Below, in pieces: positions 7,886 to 17,229 of a DNA stretch of 64,000 bases. The number at the start of each line of letters is the position of its first letter. Position 1 is the first letter of the stretch. Source of the DNA: Hymenobacter sediminis (lineage in GTDB: Bacteria; Bacteroidota; Bacteroidia; Cytophagales; Hymenobacteraceae); the NCBI RefSeq assembly GCF_003231285.1, contig NZ_QKNS01000008.1, positions 124,001-188,000 of the forward strand. Direction: 5' to 3'. The notes below the pieces were generated by a model. It saw only the letters and a list, made by a program, of their open reading frames with translations, searched no databases and was not told where the DNA came from. The translations under genes and the position numbers were made by a program.

Positions 7886-9418
7886 TTACACGGCCACGTT
7901 TTGCTCCACACTACGGTTCAGGGCGTGAGCCACGGTGGCGCGGGCGCCGTGTTCGAGCAGATTCTCGAGGTAGCGCGTAACGCACTCCGTGAAGCCGGGC
8001 AGAGCCGAGAGGTCGTGGCCCCAGAGGGCCTGGTTGTGCAGCACGGTCCGGACGAGCTCGGTCGGCTCCAGGCGGGCCCAGAGGTCCAAGAAGTAGCCTG
8101 CTTTTTCGTCCTGAATTTCATAAGCCTGCCCATTCAGCTCGCCGTAGCACTTGCCTCCCTCCTGCCGGGTTGCCCGCATGAAGAGCAGGTAGGCGGCAAA
8201 GCCCAGGGCCATGTAATGGGGCACGGCGCGCAGTTTCTGGTAGTAGTGTAGCAGCGTGGGCACGTTGCGCATCTGCATTTTGGCCGTGTAGTTCATCGAA
8301 ATCGACAGCCACTTGTGCTCGATGGAGGGGTTGCGGAACCGGTCGAGCACCTGCATGCCGAACCGCTGGCCCATCTTGTCATCTACCTGGTAAGGGATGC
8401 CGGGCAGCAAATCGGCCAGCATCAGGTTGTGGATGAAGCCGGACATGTTGGCGTCGTTCATGGCCTCGCGCACCGTGGGGAATCCCACCAGGAAAGCCAG
8501 GCCGCAGCTCAGGGTGTGGGTGCCGTTGAGCAGGCGCAGCTTCAGCTCCCGGAACAGGTTGATGTCGGGCTGTACAATGACGCCGGCGTCGGCCTGCTCG
8601 AAGCTGAGCACTTCCTTTACCCGCGCGTCGCCTTCAATGGCCCAGAGTGTGTACACCTCCGACATGGTCAGCAGCTCGTCCTCGTAGCCCAGCTCGGCCT
8701 GCAGCGCCGCTTGCGTGGCCTGGTCGGGGCGGCCCGGCACGATGCGGTCCACGAGGGAGTTGCACACTTGGTTGGCGGTTTCCAGCCAGTCGATGAACTC
8801 CGCGTCGAGGTTGTTGCGGTGGGCCTGCTCCAGCAGAATGGCTTCCAGCTTGGTGCCGTTGTCGGGAATCAGCTCGGTGGGCACAATCACGAGGCCCTTG
8901 TCTTTGGCGCCGTTGAAGGCCTGGTAGCGGGCCAGCAGAAACGCCAGCAGCTTGCCGGGAAACGACTGGGGCGGGCTTTGGCTGATGTCGTCGGACACAA
9001 GCTGAATGCCTACCTCGGTGGTGTTGGAAATAACTACGGTCAGCTCGGGGTTGGCGGCGCAGGCCAGAATGTCGGCCCACTGGCTTTTGGCCGACAGCAC
9101 CCGGCTGATAGCCGAGCACACCACATTTTCCGACACCTCGCGGCCGTCTTCAATGCCGCGGATGCCCAGCGTGTAGAGGCCATCCTGACGGGTGAAGGCG
9201 TCGATGTCGCCGCCGTCGGTGCTTTTCACGACTACAATGCGGCCGTTGAAGATGCCCTGGCGGTTGGCTTTGTCGATGAGGTAGTCGGGCAGGCCGCGCA
9301 GCAGCACGCCGGTGCCAAATTGGAGGACTTTTTCGGGGAGTTCCAGCAGGGCGGACGAGGGCAGCACCCCAGAAGCCGCGGGTGCCTGCGAAACCAGTTG
9401 TTTGGATAGTTGCGGCAT
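7886..9418 (-). CDS. uxaB: Tagaturonate reductase (altronate oxidoreductase)
   Basis: A 510-residue member of the mannitol dehydrogenase family. The N-terminal nucleotide-binding segment has VLQFGTGVLLRGLPDYLIDKA; the mid-protein SNTTEVGI and VPTELIPDNGTKLEAILL and the later LRLLNGTHTLSCGLAFL are typical of UxaB. It reduces tagaturonate to altronate with NADH. It lies between the pectinesterase-pectate lyase gene and uxaA in the expected pathway order. Fructuronate reductase (UxuB) is the nearest alternative; pairing with uxaA rather than uxuA makes UxaB more likely. Confidence 0.93.
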   Translation of the reverse strand: MPQLSKQLVSQAPAASGVLPSSALLELPEKVLQFGTGVLLRGLPDYLIDKANRQGIFNGRIVVVKSTDGGDIDAFTRQDGLYTLGIRGIEDGREVSENVVCSAISRVLSAKSQWADILACAANPELTVVISNTTEVGIQLVSDDISQSPPQSFPGKLLAFLLARYQAFNGAKDKGLVIVPTELIPDNGTKLEAILLEQAHRNNLDAEFIDWLETANQVCNSLVDRIVPGRPDQATQAALQAELGYEDELLTMSEVYTLWAIEGDARVKEVLSFEQADAGVIVQPDINLFRELKLRLLNGTHTLSCGLAFLVGFPTVREAMNDANMSGFIHNLMLADLLPGIPYQVDDKMGQRFGMQVLDRFRNPSIEHKWLSISMNYTAKMQMRNVPTLLHYYQKLRAVPHYMALGFAAYLLFMRATRQEGGKCYGELNGQAYEIQDEKAGYFLDLWARLEPTELVRTVLHNQALWGHDLSALPGFTECVTRYLENLLEHGARATVAHALNRSVEQNVAV

Positions 9419-9430
9419 GGTAAAACCGTT

Positions 9431-11590
9431 TTATTGTTTGCTCCCCGGGGTGGACGGGGCGGTGCTATTCCATTTTTGCTGCCAGCGGGGGTAGTCGCGG
9501 CTGAGCAGCTTGGCGGGCCACACGCCGGCGTAGGCGTAGCCGGTGCGGCGCTCGTACTCGATATCGGAGAGCTTGGGCCGGGGCTTGGAGTCGCGGCCGA
9601 CGTAGATGGGCTGGTTGGTTTGCAGGTCGTAGAAGCGGGCCCAGATGGTGGAGCCAGCTTCGGGCAGAATCAGCCGATCAAAGCCCTTCGGCTGTTTGGG
9701 GTCGGGCTGGTCCTTGACGGTGTAGCCCGTGATTTTCACGGCATCAAGCCAGGCCACGGCCGCTTCAACGCTTTTCTTGATGGCGAGGGTAGGGTTTTCG
9801 GTGTCCATCAGAAACTGCACGATGGACACGGTTTCCATGCCACTCAGGGAGGGCAGCTCAAAGGCGCGGGCCTTCACGGGCTGGAAGGTTTTCTCGTCGT
9901 GCTGGGCGCACCAGGCCGTGAGCTTGCCGCGCTGCACGTACTGGGTTTTCAGGATGCAGTCAAGGCCGCGAGTTACAGCCTGGGTGGCCGGCTCAACCAG
10001 ACTGGCATCCACTACTTCCAGACCACTAGTGCGGCGGCTCACGTCGCGGAGCACTTGCAGGGCCCGCACCATGGCGTTGTCGTTGTAAGTGATGTAGTGA
10101 CGATAGCTGCTGGAATCGGGGTAGTACTGCGGGAAGCCGCCGGTGCGCTGCTGCATCCGGAGCAGGTAGCGAATACCCTTCTCGGCGGCGGCTTTGTAAG
10201 TTGCGTTGCCGGTGGCTTTGAAGGCTTTAGCGAGGTAGCGAATCTCGCGGGTGGTGGCCTCGTTATCGATGGTGGCGTCGTTGCGGCCGGCGTCGTCACG
10301 GGTCGCGGCTTCTTCGGCCACCGTCATCGGGTGGTCGTATTTCACCTTGATGTTATTCACCATCTTGGGCCAGCCGCCGACCGTGCGCTGGTAGACCAGC
10401 ATCCGCTCGGCCACTGAATCGACCCTGGGCGCCGCAGCGGGGGTAGGGTTGCCGGCTGAGGCTACGGCGGTGGCTTCGGGTTTGGGCGCCGTCGAATATT
10501 TATCCGGCCCGCCAAGGTTGGAGGGCTTCAGCGGCACCGTGGCCGGCTTGCCCGACTTCGGGTACCAGCGGCCCCCAAAGGTCCAGTCAGAGTTGATTTT
10601 GCGGGCTTTCGGGGCGTTTTTGGCGGAGCTTAGGTTGTTGCTGAACCAGGCGTAGTCGCCGCCTTTGCGGTGGTTGTTGTGGTAGTACACGCGGCGGCCC
10701 CACTGCTTGGCCCCAGGCCCCGATTGGGCCCAGTAGATGTCGGCATCGGCCATGTTTTCTCCAAACGTGCAGTTCACCAGGTAGAATTGGGCCTCGCGGT
10801 GGAAGCGCCCCAGCTTGAAGCCGGCGTCGCCCTCGAAAACGCAGTTTTTGAGCACCGTTTTCGAGTCTTCGTCGCTGGAGCCGTCGTGCCAGATGGCGGC
10901 CGAGGTGTTGTGACAAATGAAGCGGCAGTTTTCGGCGTAGGCCCAGCCCCGGGGGCAGTAGAAATCCACGCCGCCTTCCATAGTGCAGTCCTTGAAGTAG
11001 TACAGGCCCGCATCCACGTCCCAGGGGCTGACGGTGTCGCCGCCCAGGGCACGGAAGGTGCAGTGCTTTACTACCAGACGGGTGGTGCCGGGCATGGTGC
11101 GCAGGGCCATTTGGTGGCCGGTTTTGCTAATGGTCTTCTTGCCGCTGGGCTCCGTGGGGCAGTCGATTACTACCTCGCCCGGGGCATCAAACCCATAGCT
11201 ATTGATGACGGTGAGGTTTTCCAGGGTGATGTCGGGGGAGTTGCGCATGTTTAGCGTGGCCACGCCCCAGTCGTCTTGGCCGGCTACCGGGTCGCAGCGC
11301 CAGGCGTCGCGGGCCTGGGCCGACGTCAGGACGACGCCCTTCTCGCTCTGGCCCTTGAGGATGATGTTCTGCTTGCCATCGAGGAAGACCTTTTCGCGGT
11401 AAGTGCCATTCTTGATATACACCGTGCGCGGCTTGGTTGCCGCGTTGGGTAGGCTGTTGATGGCGGCCTGGATGGTCCGGAAATCACCCGAACCATCCGC
11501 CGACACCGTTACCTGCTGGGCCCGGGCCGATAAGATTCCCATTTCCCCAACCCCCACCAGCAGGAACAGCAGTATCAATACTTGTTTCAT
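9431..11590 (-). CDS. Fused pectinesterase (CE8) - pectate lyase (PL10)
   Basis: A secreted protein of 719 residues with two catalytic domains. It starts at MKQVLILLFLLVGVG and has a signal peptide ending near ARAQ. Residues of about 25-370 form a CE8 beta-helix: SADGSGDFRTIQAAINSLP, YIKNGTYREKVFL, two catalytic Asp regions (LGGDTVSPWD and GGVDFYCPRG) and GRRVYY. After a Pro/Ala-rich linker, about 400-700 match PL10 polygalacturonate lyase: GGWPKMV, NDATIDNEATTREIRYLAKA, GGFPQYYPD, YNDNAMVRALQVLRDV, SLSGMETVSIVQFLM and WARFYDLQTNQPIYVGRD. One protein could thus demethylate pectin and then cleave it by beta-elimination. It lies between kdgF and uxaB. Confidence 0.9.
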   Translation of the reverse strand: MKQVLILLFLLVGVGEMGILSARAQQVTVSADGSGDFRTIQAAINSLPNAATKPRTVYIKNGTYREKVFLDGKQNIILKGQSEKGVVLTSAQARDAWRCDPVAGQDDWGVATLNMRNSPDITLENLTVINSYGFDAPGEVVIDCPTEPSGKKTISKTGHQMALRTMPGTTRLVVKHCTFRALGGDTVSPWDVDAGLYYFKDCTMEGGVDFYCPRGWAYAENCRFICHNTSAAIWHDGSSDEDSKTVLKNCVFEGDAGFKLGRFHREAQFYLVNCTFGENMADADIYWAQSGPGAKQWGRRVYYHNNHRKGGDYAWFSNNLSSAKNAPKARKINSDWTFGGRWYPKSGKPATVPLKPSNLGGPDKYSTAPKPEATAVASAGNPTPAAAPRVDSVAERMLVYQRTVGGWPKMVNNIKVKYDHPMTVAEEAATRDDAGRNDATIDNEATTREIRYLAKAFKATGNATYKAAAEKGIRYLLRMQQRTGGFPQYYPDSSSYRHYITYNDNAMVRALQVLRDVSRRTSGLEVVDASLVEPATQAVTRGLDCILKTQYVQRGKLTAWCAQHDEKTFQPVKARAFELPSLSGMETVSIVQFLMDTENPTLAIKKSVEAAVAWLDAVKITGYTVKDQPDPKQPKGFDRLILPEAGSTIWARFYDLQTNQPIYVGRDSKPRPKLSDIEYERRTGYAYAGVWPAKLLSRDYPRWQQKWNSTAPSTPGSKQ

Positions 11591-11618
11591 AGTGCAGCGC
11601 ACAAGCAGCCCCCGGCCG

Positions 11619-11957
11619 TTACACAAAATCTTCCCGCATGGGGCTGAAGGAATCGAGCAGTACGCCGGCTTCCAGGCACTCCACGCCGTGCCACACATCG
11701 GGGGCGGCGTAGAACGTGTCGCCGGCCCGCAGCACTTGCTCCTCCTCTCCTACCGTGCACCGAAACACGCCGCTTTCCACGTAGGTAATCTGGGAGTGCA
11801 CGTGGTGGTGCCGCGCCCCAATTCCGCCGGTCTCGAAGGCTACTTTCACCAGCATCAGATCAGGCCCATAGGCCAGAATGCGGCGCTGCACACCTTCGCC
11901 CACCGTGAGCCAAGTGAGGGTTTCAGTGGCAGGAAATGCTGGTTGATTCGTATTCAT
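11619..11957 (-). CDS. kdgF: KdgF-type cupin, unsaturated uronate linearising enzyme
   Basis: A 112-residue single-domain cupin. The metal motif is in RHHHVHSQITYVESG, giving likely ligands at about His50, His52 and Gln56, with a fourth His at about 90 in APDVWHGVE. KdgF proteins convert the 4,5-unsaturated monouronate released by pectate lyases and GH105 enzymes to the linear 5-keto-4-deoxyuronate used by KduI. Context is ideal: susD lies upstream, the CE8-PL10 gene begins 28 bp downstream, and kduI/kduD are in the same operon. No signal peptide, so it acts in the cytosol. Confidence 0.9.
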   Translation of the reverse strand: MNTNQPAFPATETLTWLTVGEGVQRRILAYGPDLMLVKVAFETGGIGARHHHVHSQITYVESGVFRCTVGEEEQVLRAGDTFYAAPDVWHGVECLEAGVLLDSFSPMREDFV

Positions 11958-12046
11958 GCAGGAGGGGAATGAGGGTTGCGAGGAAGTGGTCTGGCAGGAA
12001 GCACGAGGTAGGAAAGTTCAGCCTGACCCTCTCGTGCATGCACCTG

Positions 12047-13897
12047 TTAGTAGCCCGTGTTCTGAACCAGAGCAGGGTCAGAAGCCAGGGTGCTTTGTGG
12101 AATTGGAAGGAGTTCTTTGCCTTGGCCGGGCACGTACTCGGCGGCCAGGCCAGTGCCGGTGCTGGAAGCCGTGGTAGTACCTAGGGTATAGGAAGTACCG
12201 GCCGGGCGCAGGTTGGCGAGGTAGGCGGCATCAATGGCCTGGCGCCAGTTCACGCGCACGGTGCCAGCCGGAGCCGTGTTGGGCGTAGGCGAAGGCCGGT
12301 AGAACGAGCGGGTCCACTGTACGGGTCCGGCGGCCGGCGTTTTGAAGTACATGTACTGAGGCACGTTCTGATAGGGAGCCTCATTTTTAGCCAGCTTCTC
12401 GATATTGGCCTTCACCTCGGCAATCTTGGTAGCGAATAGGTTCCAACGAATCAGGTCATACTTCCGGATGCCTTCGCCGCCAAACTCGAGGTAGCGCTCA
12501 TTCACCAGGGCATTGAAGAAGCTTTCCTTGGAGGCCAGGTTCAGACCAGCAGCTGCTTTGGTGGCGTTGCCGAAGGCGCGGGTGCGCACCTGCAGCAGGG
12601 CATCTTTGGCGGCCTGGGTGGGGCCATTCAGCTCGTTTTCAGCTTCGGCAAACATCAGCACCACATCGGCAAAGCGAATCAGAGGCCAGTTGTAGCCCAG
12701 GTAGTTGCTGGAGCCCGTCACGAGGGGGTTGTGCCAGTCGCGGCGGAACTTGCCGTCGGTTACTACATTCAGCGCCACACCCGAAAAGAAGGTGCTGTTG
12801 CTGGCCATGCCGTAAGGCGTCAGGGTTACGTCGCGGCGGGTATCGGTGGAGTCGAAGGCATAGAAGTAGGTAGGGGCCGCTACCATAGCACCTTGGGTTG
12901 AGCCATAGGGGCTGCTGGCGTTCTGCAGGCGCGGACCGTTGTAATAGCCCTGCTTGCTGTCGGAGGCCGCCGTAGAGCCGCCCGAGCCTACCTGGAACAT
13001 GATTTCATTGGCCGCGTCGGGACGCTGCTGGTTGATGCTCTGAAAGGTTTCCAGGAACGTAGTGTTCAGTTTGTGCTCATTGGGCTTGGCCATGAGCTCG
13101 GCGCACTCCTGGCGGGCTATGCGGTAGTAGTCCAGATAGTCGGCCGGGCGTACCATTTGGGTACCTTTCAGCGAGTAGCCGCCCCGGTACAAAGCCAAGC
13201 GGGCGCGCAGGGCTTTCACGGCGCCTTTGGTAATTCGCTCGTTGGCGGTACCGGCAGCGGAACGCCACGGCACCAGCTTTTGGGCCTGGCCTAGGTCGGC
13301 AATGAGGCGGGTCAGAGTTTCATTGCGGTCAGCGTTGGGCAAGTTGAAATCCTGGCCTGATACCGAGGGCGTAAACTGCGCTGGCACGTCGCCCCAGTTC
13401 CGGATCAGCTCAAAGTAATATTGCGCCCGTAGGGTCAGGGCCTCGCCGTGCAGGCGGTGCAAAGCAGCCGTGTCGGCGGCCGAGCCGCTGGTGTACAGCG
13501 TCATCTGCGGAATCTGCTGAATGCAGATGTTGGCGCGCTCCACACCCTGGTACAGCTGGTTCCAGGGGTTGGTAATTTCCGTGTTGGTAGCCAGCGCTTT
13601 GTAACGGGCAATGCTGCGGCGCTGCCCATCAGGCGCGCCCGGCGAGCCAATCATTTCGTCGGTGTCTACGGAGTAGTACAGGCTGATGCGCTGGCCGTAG
13701 CCATTGTCACCGGAAAGCGGGTCGTAGGCCCCGATAACGGCGGTAGTGGCGCCAGCCACGGTGCTGAACACGTAGGCCGTAGTGTTGAGGGCCACCGGCT
13801 CTACATCCAAGAAATCTTTGCAGGAAGATACCAGCCCGGCGGTTCCGGTAAGCGCCACGGCGGCAGCTATGGCCCGGAAGGGGAATGAGGATTTCAT
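12047..13897 (-). CDS. SusD/RagB-like outer-membrane glycan-binding lipoprotein 1
   Basis: A 616-residue SusD homologue with a lipoprotein signal ending TAGLVSSC, so it is anchored in the outer membrane with the mature protein facing the medium. KDFLDVEP after the Cys is typical of SusD N-termini. The middle contains LTLRAQYYFELIRNWGDVP, and the C-terminal RagB/SusD part has LALNVV and VNERYLEFGGEGIRKYDLIRW. It forms a lid over the SusC porin encoded just upstream and binds oligosaccharides. The pectin-degrading neighbours imply oligogalacturonides as ligand. It begins 30 bp after susC, as is usual for such pairs. Confidence 0.95.
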   Translation of the reverse strand: MKSSFPFRAIAAAVALTGTAGLVSSCKDFLDVEPVALNTTAYVFSTVAGATTAVIGAYDPLSGDNGYGQRISLYYSVDTDEMIGSPGAPDGQRRSIARYKALATNTEITNPWNQLYQGVERANICIQQIPQMTLYTSGSAADTAALHRLHGEALTLRAQYYFELIRNWGDVPAQFTPSVSGQDFNLPNADRNETLTRLIADLGQAQKLVPWRSAAGTANERITKGAVKALRARLALYRGGYSLKGTQMVRPADYLDYYRIARQECAELMAKPNEHKLNTTFLETFQSINQQRPDAANEIMFQVGSGGSTAASDSKQGYYNGPRLQNASSPYGSTQGAMVAAPTYFYAFDSTDTRRDVTLTPYGMASNSTFFSGVALNVVTDGKFRRDWHNPLVTGSSNYLGYNWPLIRFADVVLMFAEAENELNGPTQAAKDALLQVRTRAFGNATKAAAGLNLASKESFFNALVNERYLEFGGEGIRKYDLIRWNLFATKIAEVKANIEKLAKNEAPYQNVPQYMYFKTPAAGPVQWTRSFYRPSPTPNTAPAGTVRVNWRQAIDAAYLANLRPAGTSYTLGTTTASSTGTGLAAEYVPGQGKELLPIPQSTLASDPALVQNTGY

Positions 13898-13927
13898 ATG
13901 CTGAAGTGGGAATGCAGTGGGTGGGAA

Positions 13928-16900
13928 TTACAGGGCTAGGTTCACGCCAAACAGGAAGGCGCGGCTGCGGGGGTAGGCGGCGTAGTCAACGCCCGGCGTG
14001 AGCGGCGACGAGCGGCGGGTGTTCACCTCGGGGTCGTAGCCGGTGTACTTCGTGAAGGTGTACAGATTGTTCAGAGTCACGTAGAAGCGCACCTGGCTCA
14101 TCTTCACCCGCTGAATCAGAGTTTTCGGCAGGGAATAGCCTACTGTCAGGTTGTTGATGCGCAGGAACGAGCCATTTTCCACGGCCCAGGAGTGCAGGAA
14201 GTAGCGCTGGGTCGGCGTCCAGATTTTGGCATTCTGGTTTACCTCGCGCAGGGTGTTCAGGTCGGTGATGCGCGAACCATCGGCATTGATGGTGCGGTAC
14301 CGGTCCTCCATCACATCGAGCAGGTTGCTGAACACAGTGTTGGGCGTGTTCGTGGTAAACTCAATCTTGTTGGCGTTGTACACATCGTTGCCCAACACGA
14401 AGTTGAGGAAGATGCTGGCGTCGAAGTTCTTGTAAGTGAACTGCTGGTTCAGGCCGCCCGTCACCTTGGGGTTGGCATTGCCAATAACCGTCTGGTCGAG
14501 GTCATTTACTGTACCATCGCCGTTCAGGTCTTTCAGCCGGATTACGCCCGGCTGCGCCACTTGCCCTACCGCCGTGCCCGAGGGTAGCAGCCCCGACTTG
14601 GGAATCCAGAGGTTGGTGGCAGCGTCAAAGCCCTCGAAGTCATCGGCGGTGTAGAAGCCGTCGGTCACGTACCCATACATCTCCCCCACCGGGCGCCCTA
14701 CCCGCGCCTTGTAGTCAGAGGCAGAGGCGAAGTTAGAGCCGGCCCAGCCGGAGGTGATGGGCGTAATTTCAGGGAGGTTGCTGCCCAGGCTTTCAATGCG
14801 GCCGCGGTTCAGGGAGGCGTTGGCGGTAGCCGTCCAGCTGAAGTTGGGCTTGTTGAAGATGGTGCCCGTCAGCTGCAGTTCAATACCCTTGTTCGAGGTT
14901 TTGCCCACGTTCTGCAGCTGGCTGGTATACCCCAAGAACGGCGGAATGGGCACGTTGATGAGCAGATCAGAGGTAGTGTTGTAGTAAATGTCGCCGGTGA
15001 ACTGCACCCGGTTATCCAGCAGGGCCAGGTCCACACCAAAGTCGCGGGAGGTGGTTACTTCCCACTTCAGGTTGGGGTTAGGCAGAGTTGTAGCCGAAGC
15101 ACCCAGCACTTGGTTGTGATTGAGGTAGTACGGCGCGTTACCAGCCGCAAACAGTTGGTCGTACAGGAAGTCGCCAATGCGGTTGTTGCCGGCCTGCCCG
15201 TAGCTAAAGCGGAATTTCAGATCCGATATGGTCGATATGCCCGAGAAGAAGTTCTCCTTGGAAATACGCCACGCGGCCGAAGCACCCGGGAAGAACGCCC
15301 ACTGGTTGTCACTATCTGGCTTGAACTTCGAGGAGCCATCGGCGCGGAAGGTTCCGGTAAACAGATACTTATCGTCGTAAGAATACGTCAGGCGCCCAAA
15401 GCCCGAGAGCAAGGTGTAGTCTTGTGGAATGCCCGTGCCGGGCAGCACAGGCTGGGCAGTTACTCCCGTAGGCAGCACGCCCTGGTTGATGTTGGCCCAG
15501 GCCCGCTCCGCGGTAATATCCAGGGGTAGGTAGTTGGTCTGGATGTATTGCTGACGGTTGCGCTGCTGGTAGGTTTCTTCGCCCAGCAAGAGCCCGATGT
15601 TGTGCTTACCCTTCACGGTGCTGTAGTCCAGCACGTTGGAGTTGTTAATGGTTAGCTGATTACCGGTGGTGATGGTAGCAAACGGCAGCTCGTTGTAGCC
15701 CCCGGCGGGCTGGCGGATAGTAGGCGAGTTGCGGCCGTTGAAGGTATTAAGCTCAGAGTAATTGATATCGAAGCCGGCCGTAGAGCGGAACACCAAGCCT
15801 TTGGCAAGGTCCAGAGCCAGGTTAGCCCCGATATTGAAGGTGCGGCGCTTATCATCCCGGAACTCGCTGTCGATGGCCACAATGGGGTTTACCAGCGAGG
15901 ATGTCGTGAAGAATTCCGGGTCGAAGACGTTCGGGTCGAGCAGCACTCCGGAGCTTCGGGGCACCGAGAGGGGTAGGTACTGCACCGAGTTGCGCAGGCG
16001 GGAGGTGGTGTTCGAGCCAGAGCTGGAAGTACCCGCACCCTTGGCAATCTGGTCGTTGAAGCGCATGTTCAGGCCGATGCGCAGCTTTTCCAGGGGCTTG
16101 GTATCAAAGCGGAAGTTAACCAGGTTCCGGGTGTAGCCTGAAGCCCGCTGAATGCCGTCTTCGTCGTTATGGGTCAGGCTCAGCGAGTAGGTAGTGCCTT
16201 TCACCCCACCCGATACCGACACGTTATGGGTTTGCTGGAAGGCGTCGCGCCCGAAGGCTTCATCCTGCCAATCCAGGAACGGCGAGTTGCGCGCCCGCAC
16301 CAGCGTATCGCTGAGGTAGTTGGAGCTACCAAACAGCTTCCGGTACGAATCGAGCCCGGCACTACCGGTGGCGCCTACCTGCTGGGCGCGCTCAAACTGG
16401 TAGTTGAGGTAGTCGGCGGGTTTCAGCACGCCCAGCTTGTTGGCAATGCGGCGGAAGCCGGCAAAACCGTTGTAGCTGATTACGGTTTTGCCTTCAATGC
16501 CCTTTTTGGTGGTGATGATGACTACCCCGTTGGCGCCGCGGGCCCCGTAGATAGCCGTGGCCGAGGCATCTTTCAGCACGTCAACGGAAGCAATATCCTG
16601 GGGCGCAATAACAGCCAGGGCGTTTTCGATCTGAATGCCATCCACCACGTACAGCGGGGAGTTGTCCTGGGTGATGGAGCCGCCACCGCGTACCCGCACC
16701 CGCACATCAAGGTTGCCGGGTGTGCCTTCCGAGGAAGTGAGTTGCACCCCGGCTAAGCGCCCCGTAAGAGCTTCGGCGGCGGAGTTCACCGGAATGTCCT
16801 TGATCTGCTGAGCATTTACCGACGATACGGAGCCCGTAACATCGCGGCGCTGCACGGCCTGGTAGCCAATTACCACTACGTCATCCAGCGTTTTGCTGTC

Positions 16901-17185
16901 CTCTTTCAGGGTTACGCTGATTTCGGTTTGGCTTCCTACGGCTACTTCATACGGCAGGAAACCGATGTAGCTGAAGCGCAGGGTAGCACCAGCCGGCACG
17001 GCCAGGTTAAAGCGGCCGTCGGCATCGGTGCTGGCGCCGGCGCTGGTGCCTTTTACCACTACCGTTACGCCGGGCAGGGCCTCGCCCTTATCCGACTTAA
17101 CGACGCCCTGAACGCGCTGTTGCTGCGCCCAGGCCGGTGCCGCAACCGCTAAAAGCGGAGCCAGCAACAGTAGATTTCTTTTCAT
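13928..17185 (-). CDS. SusC/RagA-like TonB-dependent oligosaccharide transporter 1
   Basis: A 1085-residue TonB-dependent receptor. It starts at MKRNLLLLAPLLAVAAPAWA, a signal peptide; the open frame continues 65 codons upstream without family resemblance. Residues of about 25-105 are a carboxypeptidase-regulatory-like domain (QGVVKSDKGEALPGVTVVVK), then LDDVVVIGYQ leads into the plug with SPLYVVDGIQIE and DVLKDASATAIYGARGANGV. The remainder is the 22-strand barrel, ending in an aromatic-Leu C-terminus (FLFGVNLAL). Together with the adjacent SusD it should import pectin fragments across the outer membrane. There is no N-terminal STN domain, so it is not an anti-sigma signalling transducer. 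Confidence 0.95.
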   Translation of the reverse strand: MKRNLLLLAPLLAVAAPAWAQQQRVQGVVKSDKGEALPGVTVVVKGTSAGASTDADGRFNLAVPAGATLRFSYIGFLPYEVAVGSQTEISVTLKEDSKTLDDVVVIGYQAVQRRDVTGSVSSVNAQQIKDIPVNSAAEALTGRLAGVQLTSSEGTPGNLDVRVRVRGGGSITQDNSPLYVVDGIQIENALAVIAPQDIASVDVLKDASATAIYGARGANGVVIITTKKGIEGKTVISYNGFAGFRRIANKLGVLKPADYLNYQFERAQQVGATGSAGLDSYRKLFGSSNYLSDTLVRARNSPFLDWQDEAFGRDAFQQTHNVSVSGGVKGTTYSLSLTHNDEDGIQRASGYTRNLVNFRFDTKPLEKLRIGLNMRFNDQIAKGAGTSSSGSNTTSRLRNSVQYLPLSVPRSSGVLLDPNVFDPEFFTTSSLVNPIVAIDSEFRDDKRRTFNIGANLALDLAKGLVFRSTAGFDINYSELNTFNGRNSPTIRQPAGGYNELPFATITTGNQLTINNSNVLDYSTVKGKHNIGLLLGEETYQQRNRQQYIQTNYLPLDITAERAWANINQGVLPTGVTAQPVLPGTGIPQDYTLLSGFGRLTYSYDDKYLFTGTFRADGSSKFKPDSDNQWAFFPGASAAWRISKENFFSGISTISDLKFRFSYGQAGNNRIGDFLYDQLFAAGNAPYYLNHNQVLGASATTLPNPNLKWEVTTSRDFGVDLALLDNRVQFTGDIYYNTTSDLLINVPIPPFLGYTSQLQNVGKTSNKGIELQLTGTIFNKPNFSWTATANASLNRGRIESLGSNLPEITPITSGWAGSNFASASDYKARVGRPVGEMYGYVTDGFYTADDFEGFDAATNLWIPKSGLLPSGTAVGQVAQPGVIRLKDLNGDGTVNDLDQTVIGNANPKVTGGLNQQFTYKNFDASIFLNFVLGNDVYNANKIEFTTNTPNTVFSNLLDVMEDRYRTINADGSRITDLNTLREVNQNAKIWTPTQRYFLHSWAVENGSFLRINNLTVGYSLPKTLIQRVKMSQVRFYVTLNNLYTFTKYTGYDPEVNTRRSSPLTPGVDYAAYPRSRAFLFGVNLAL

Positions 17186-17229
17186 GACGTAGTGTGTGGG
17201 AATTGTGTGGGAATTGGAGCGCGGTGGGG

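Noticed and set aside
8315..9409. 364-codon plus-strand frame opposite uxaB
   Set aside because: Shadow frame with no family resemblance.
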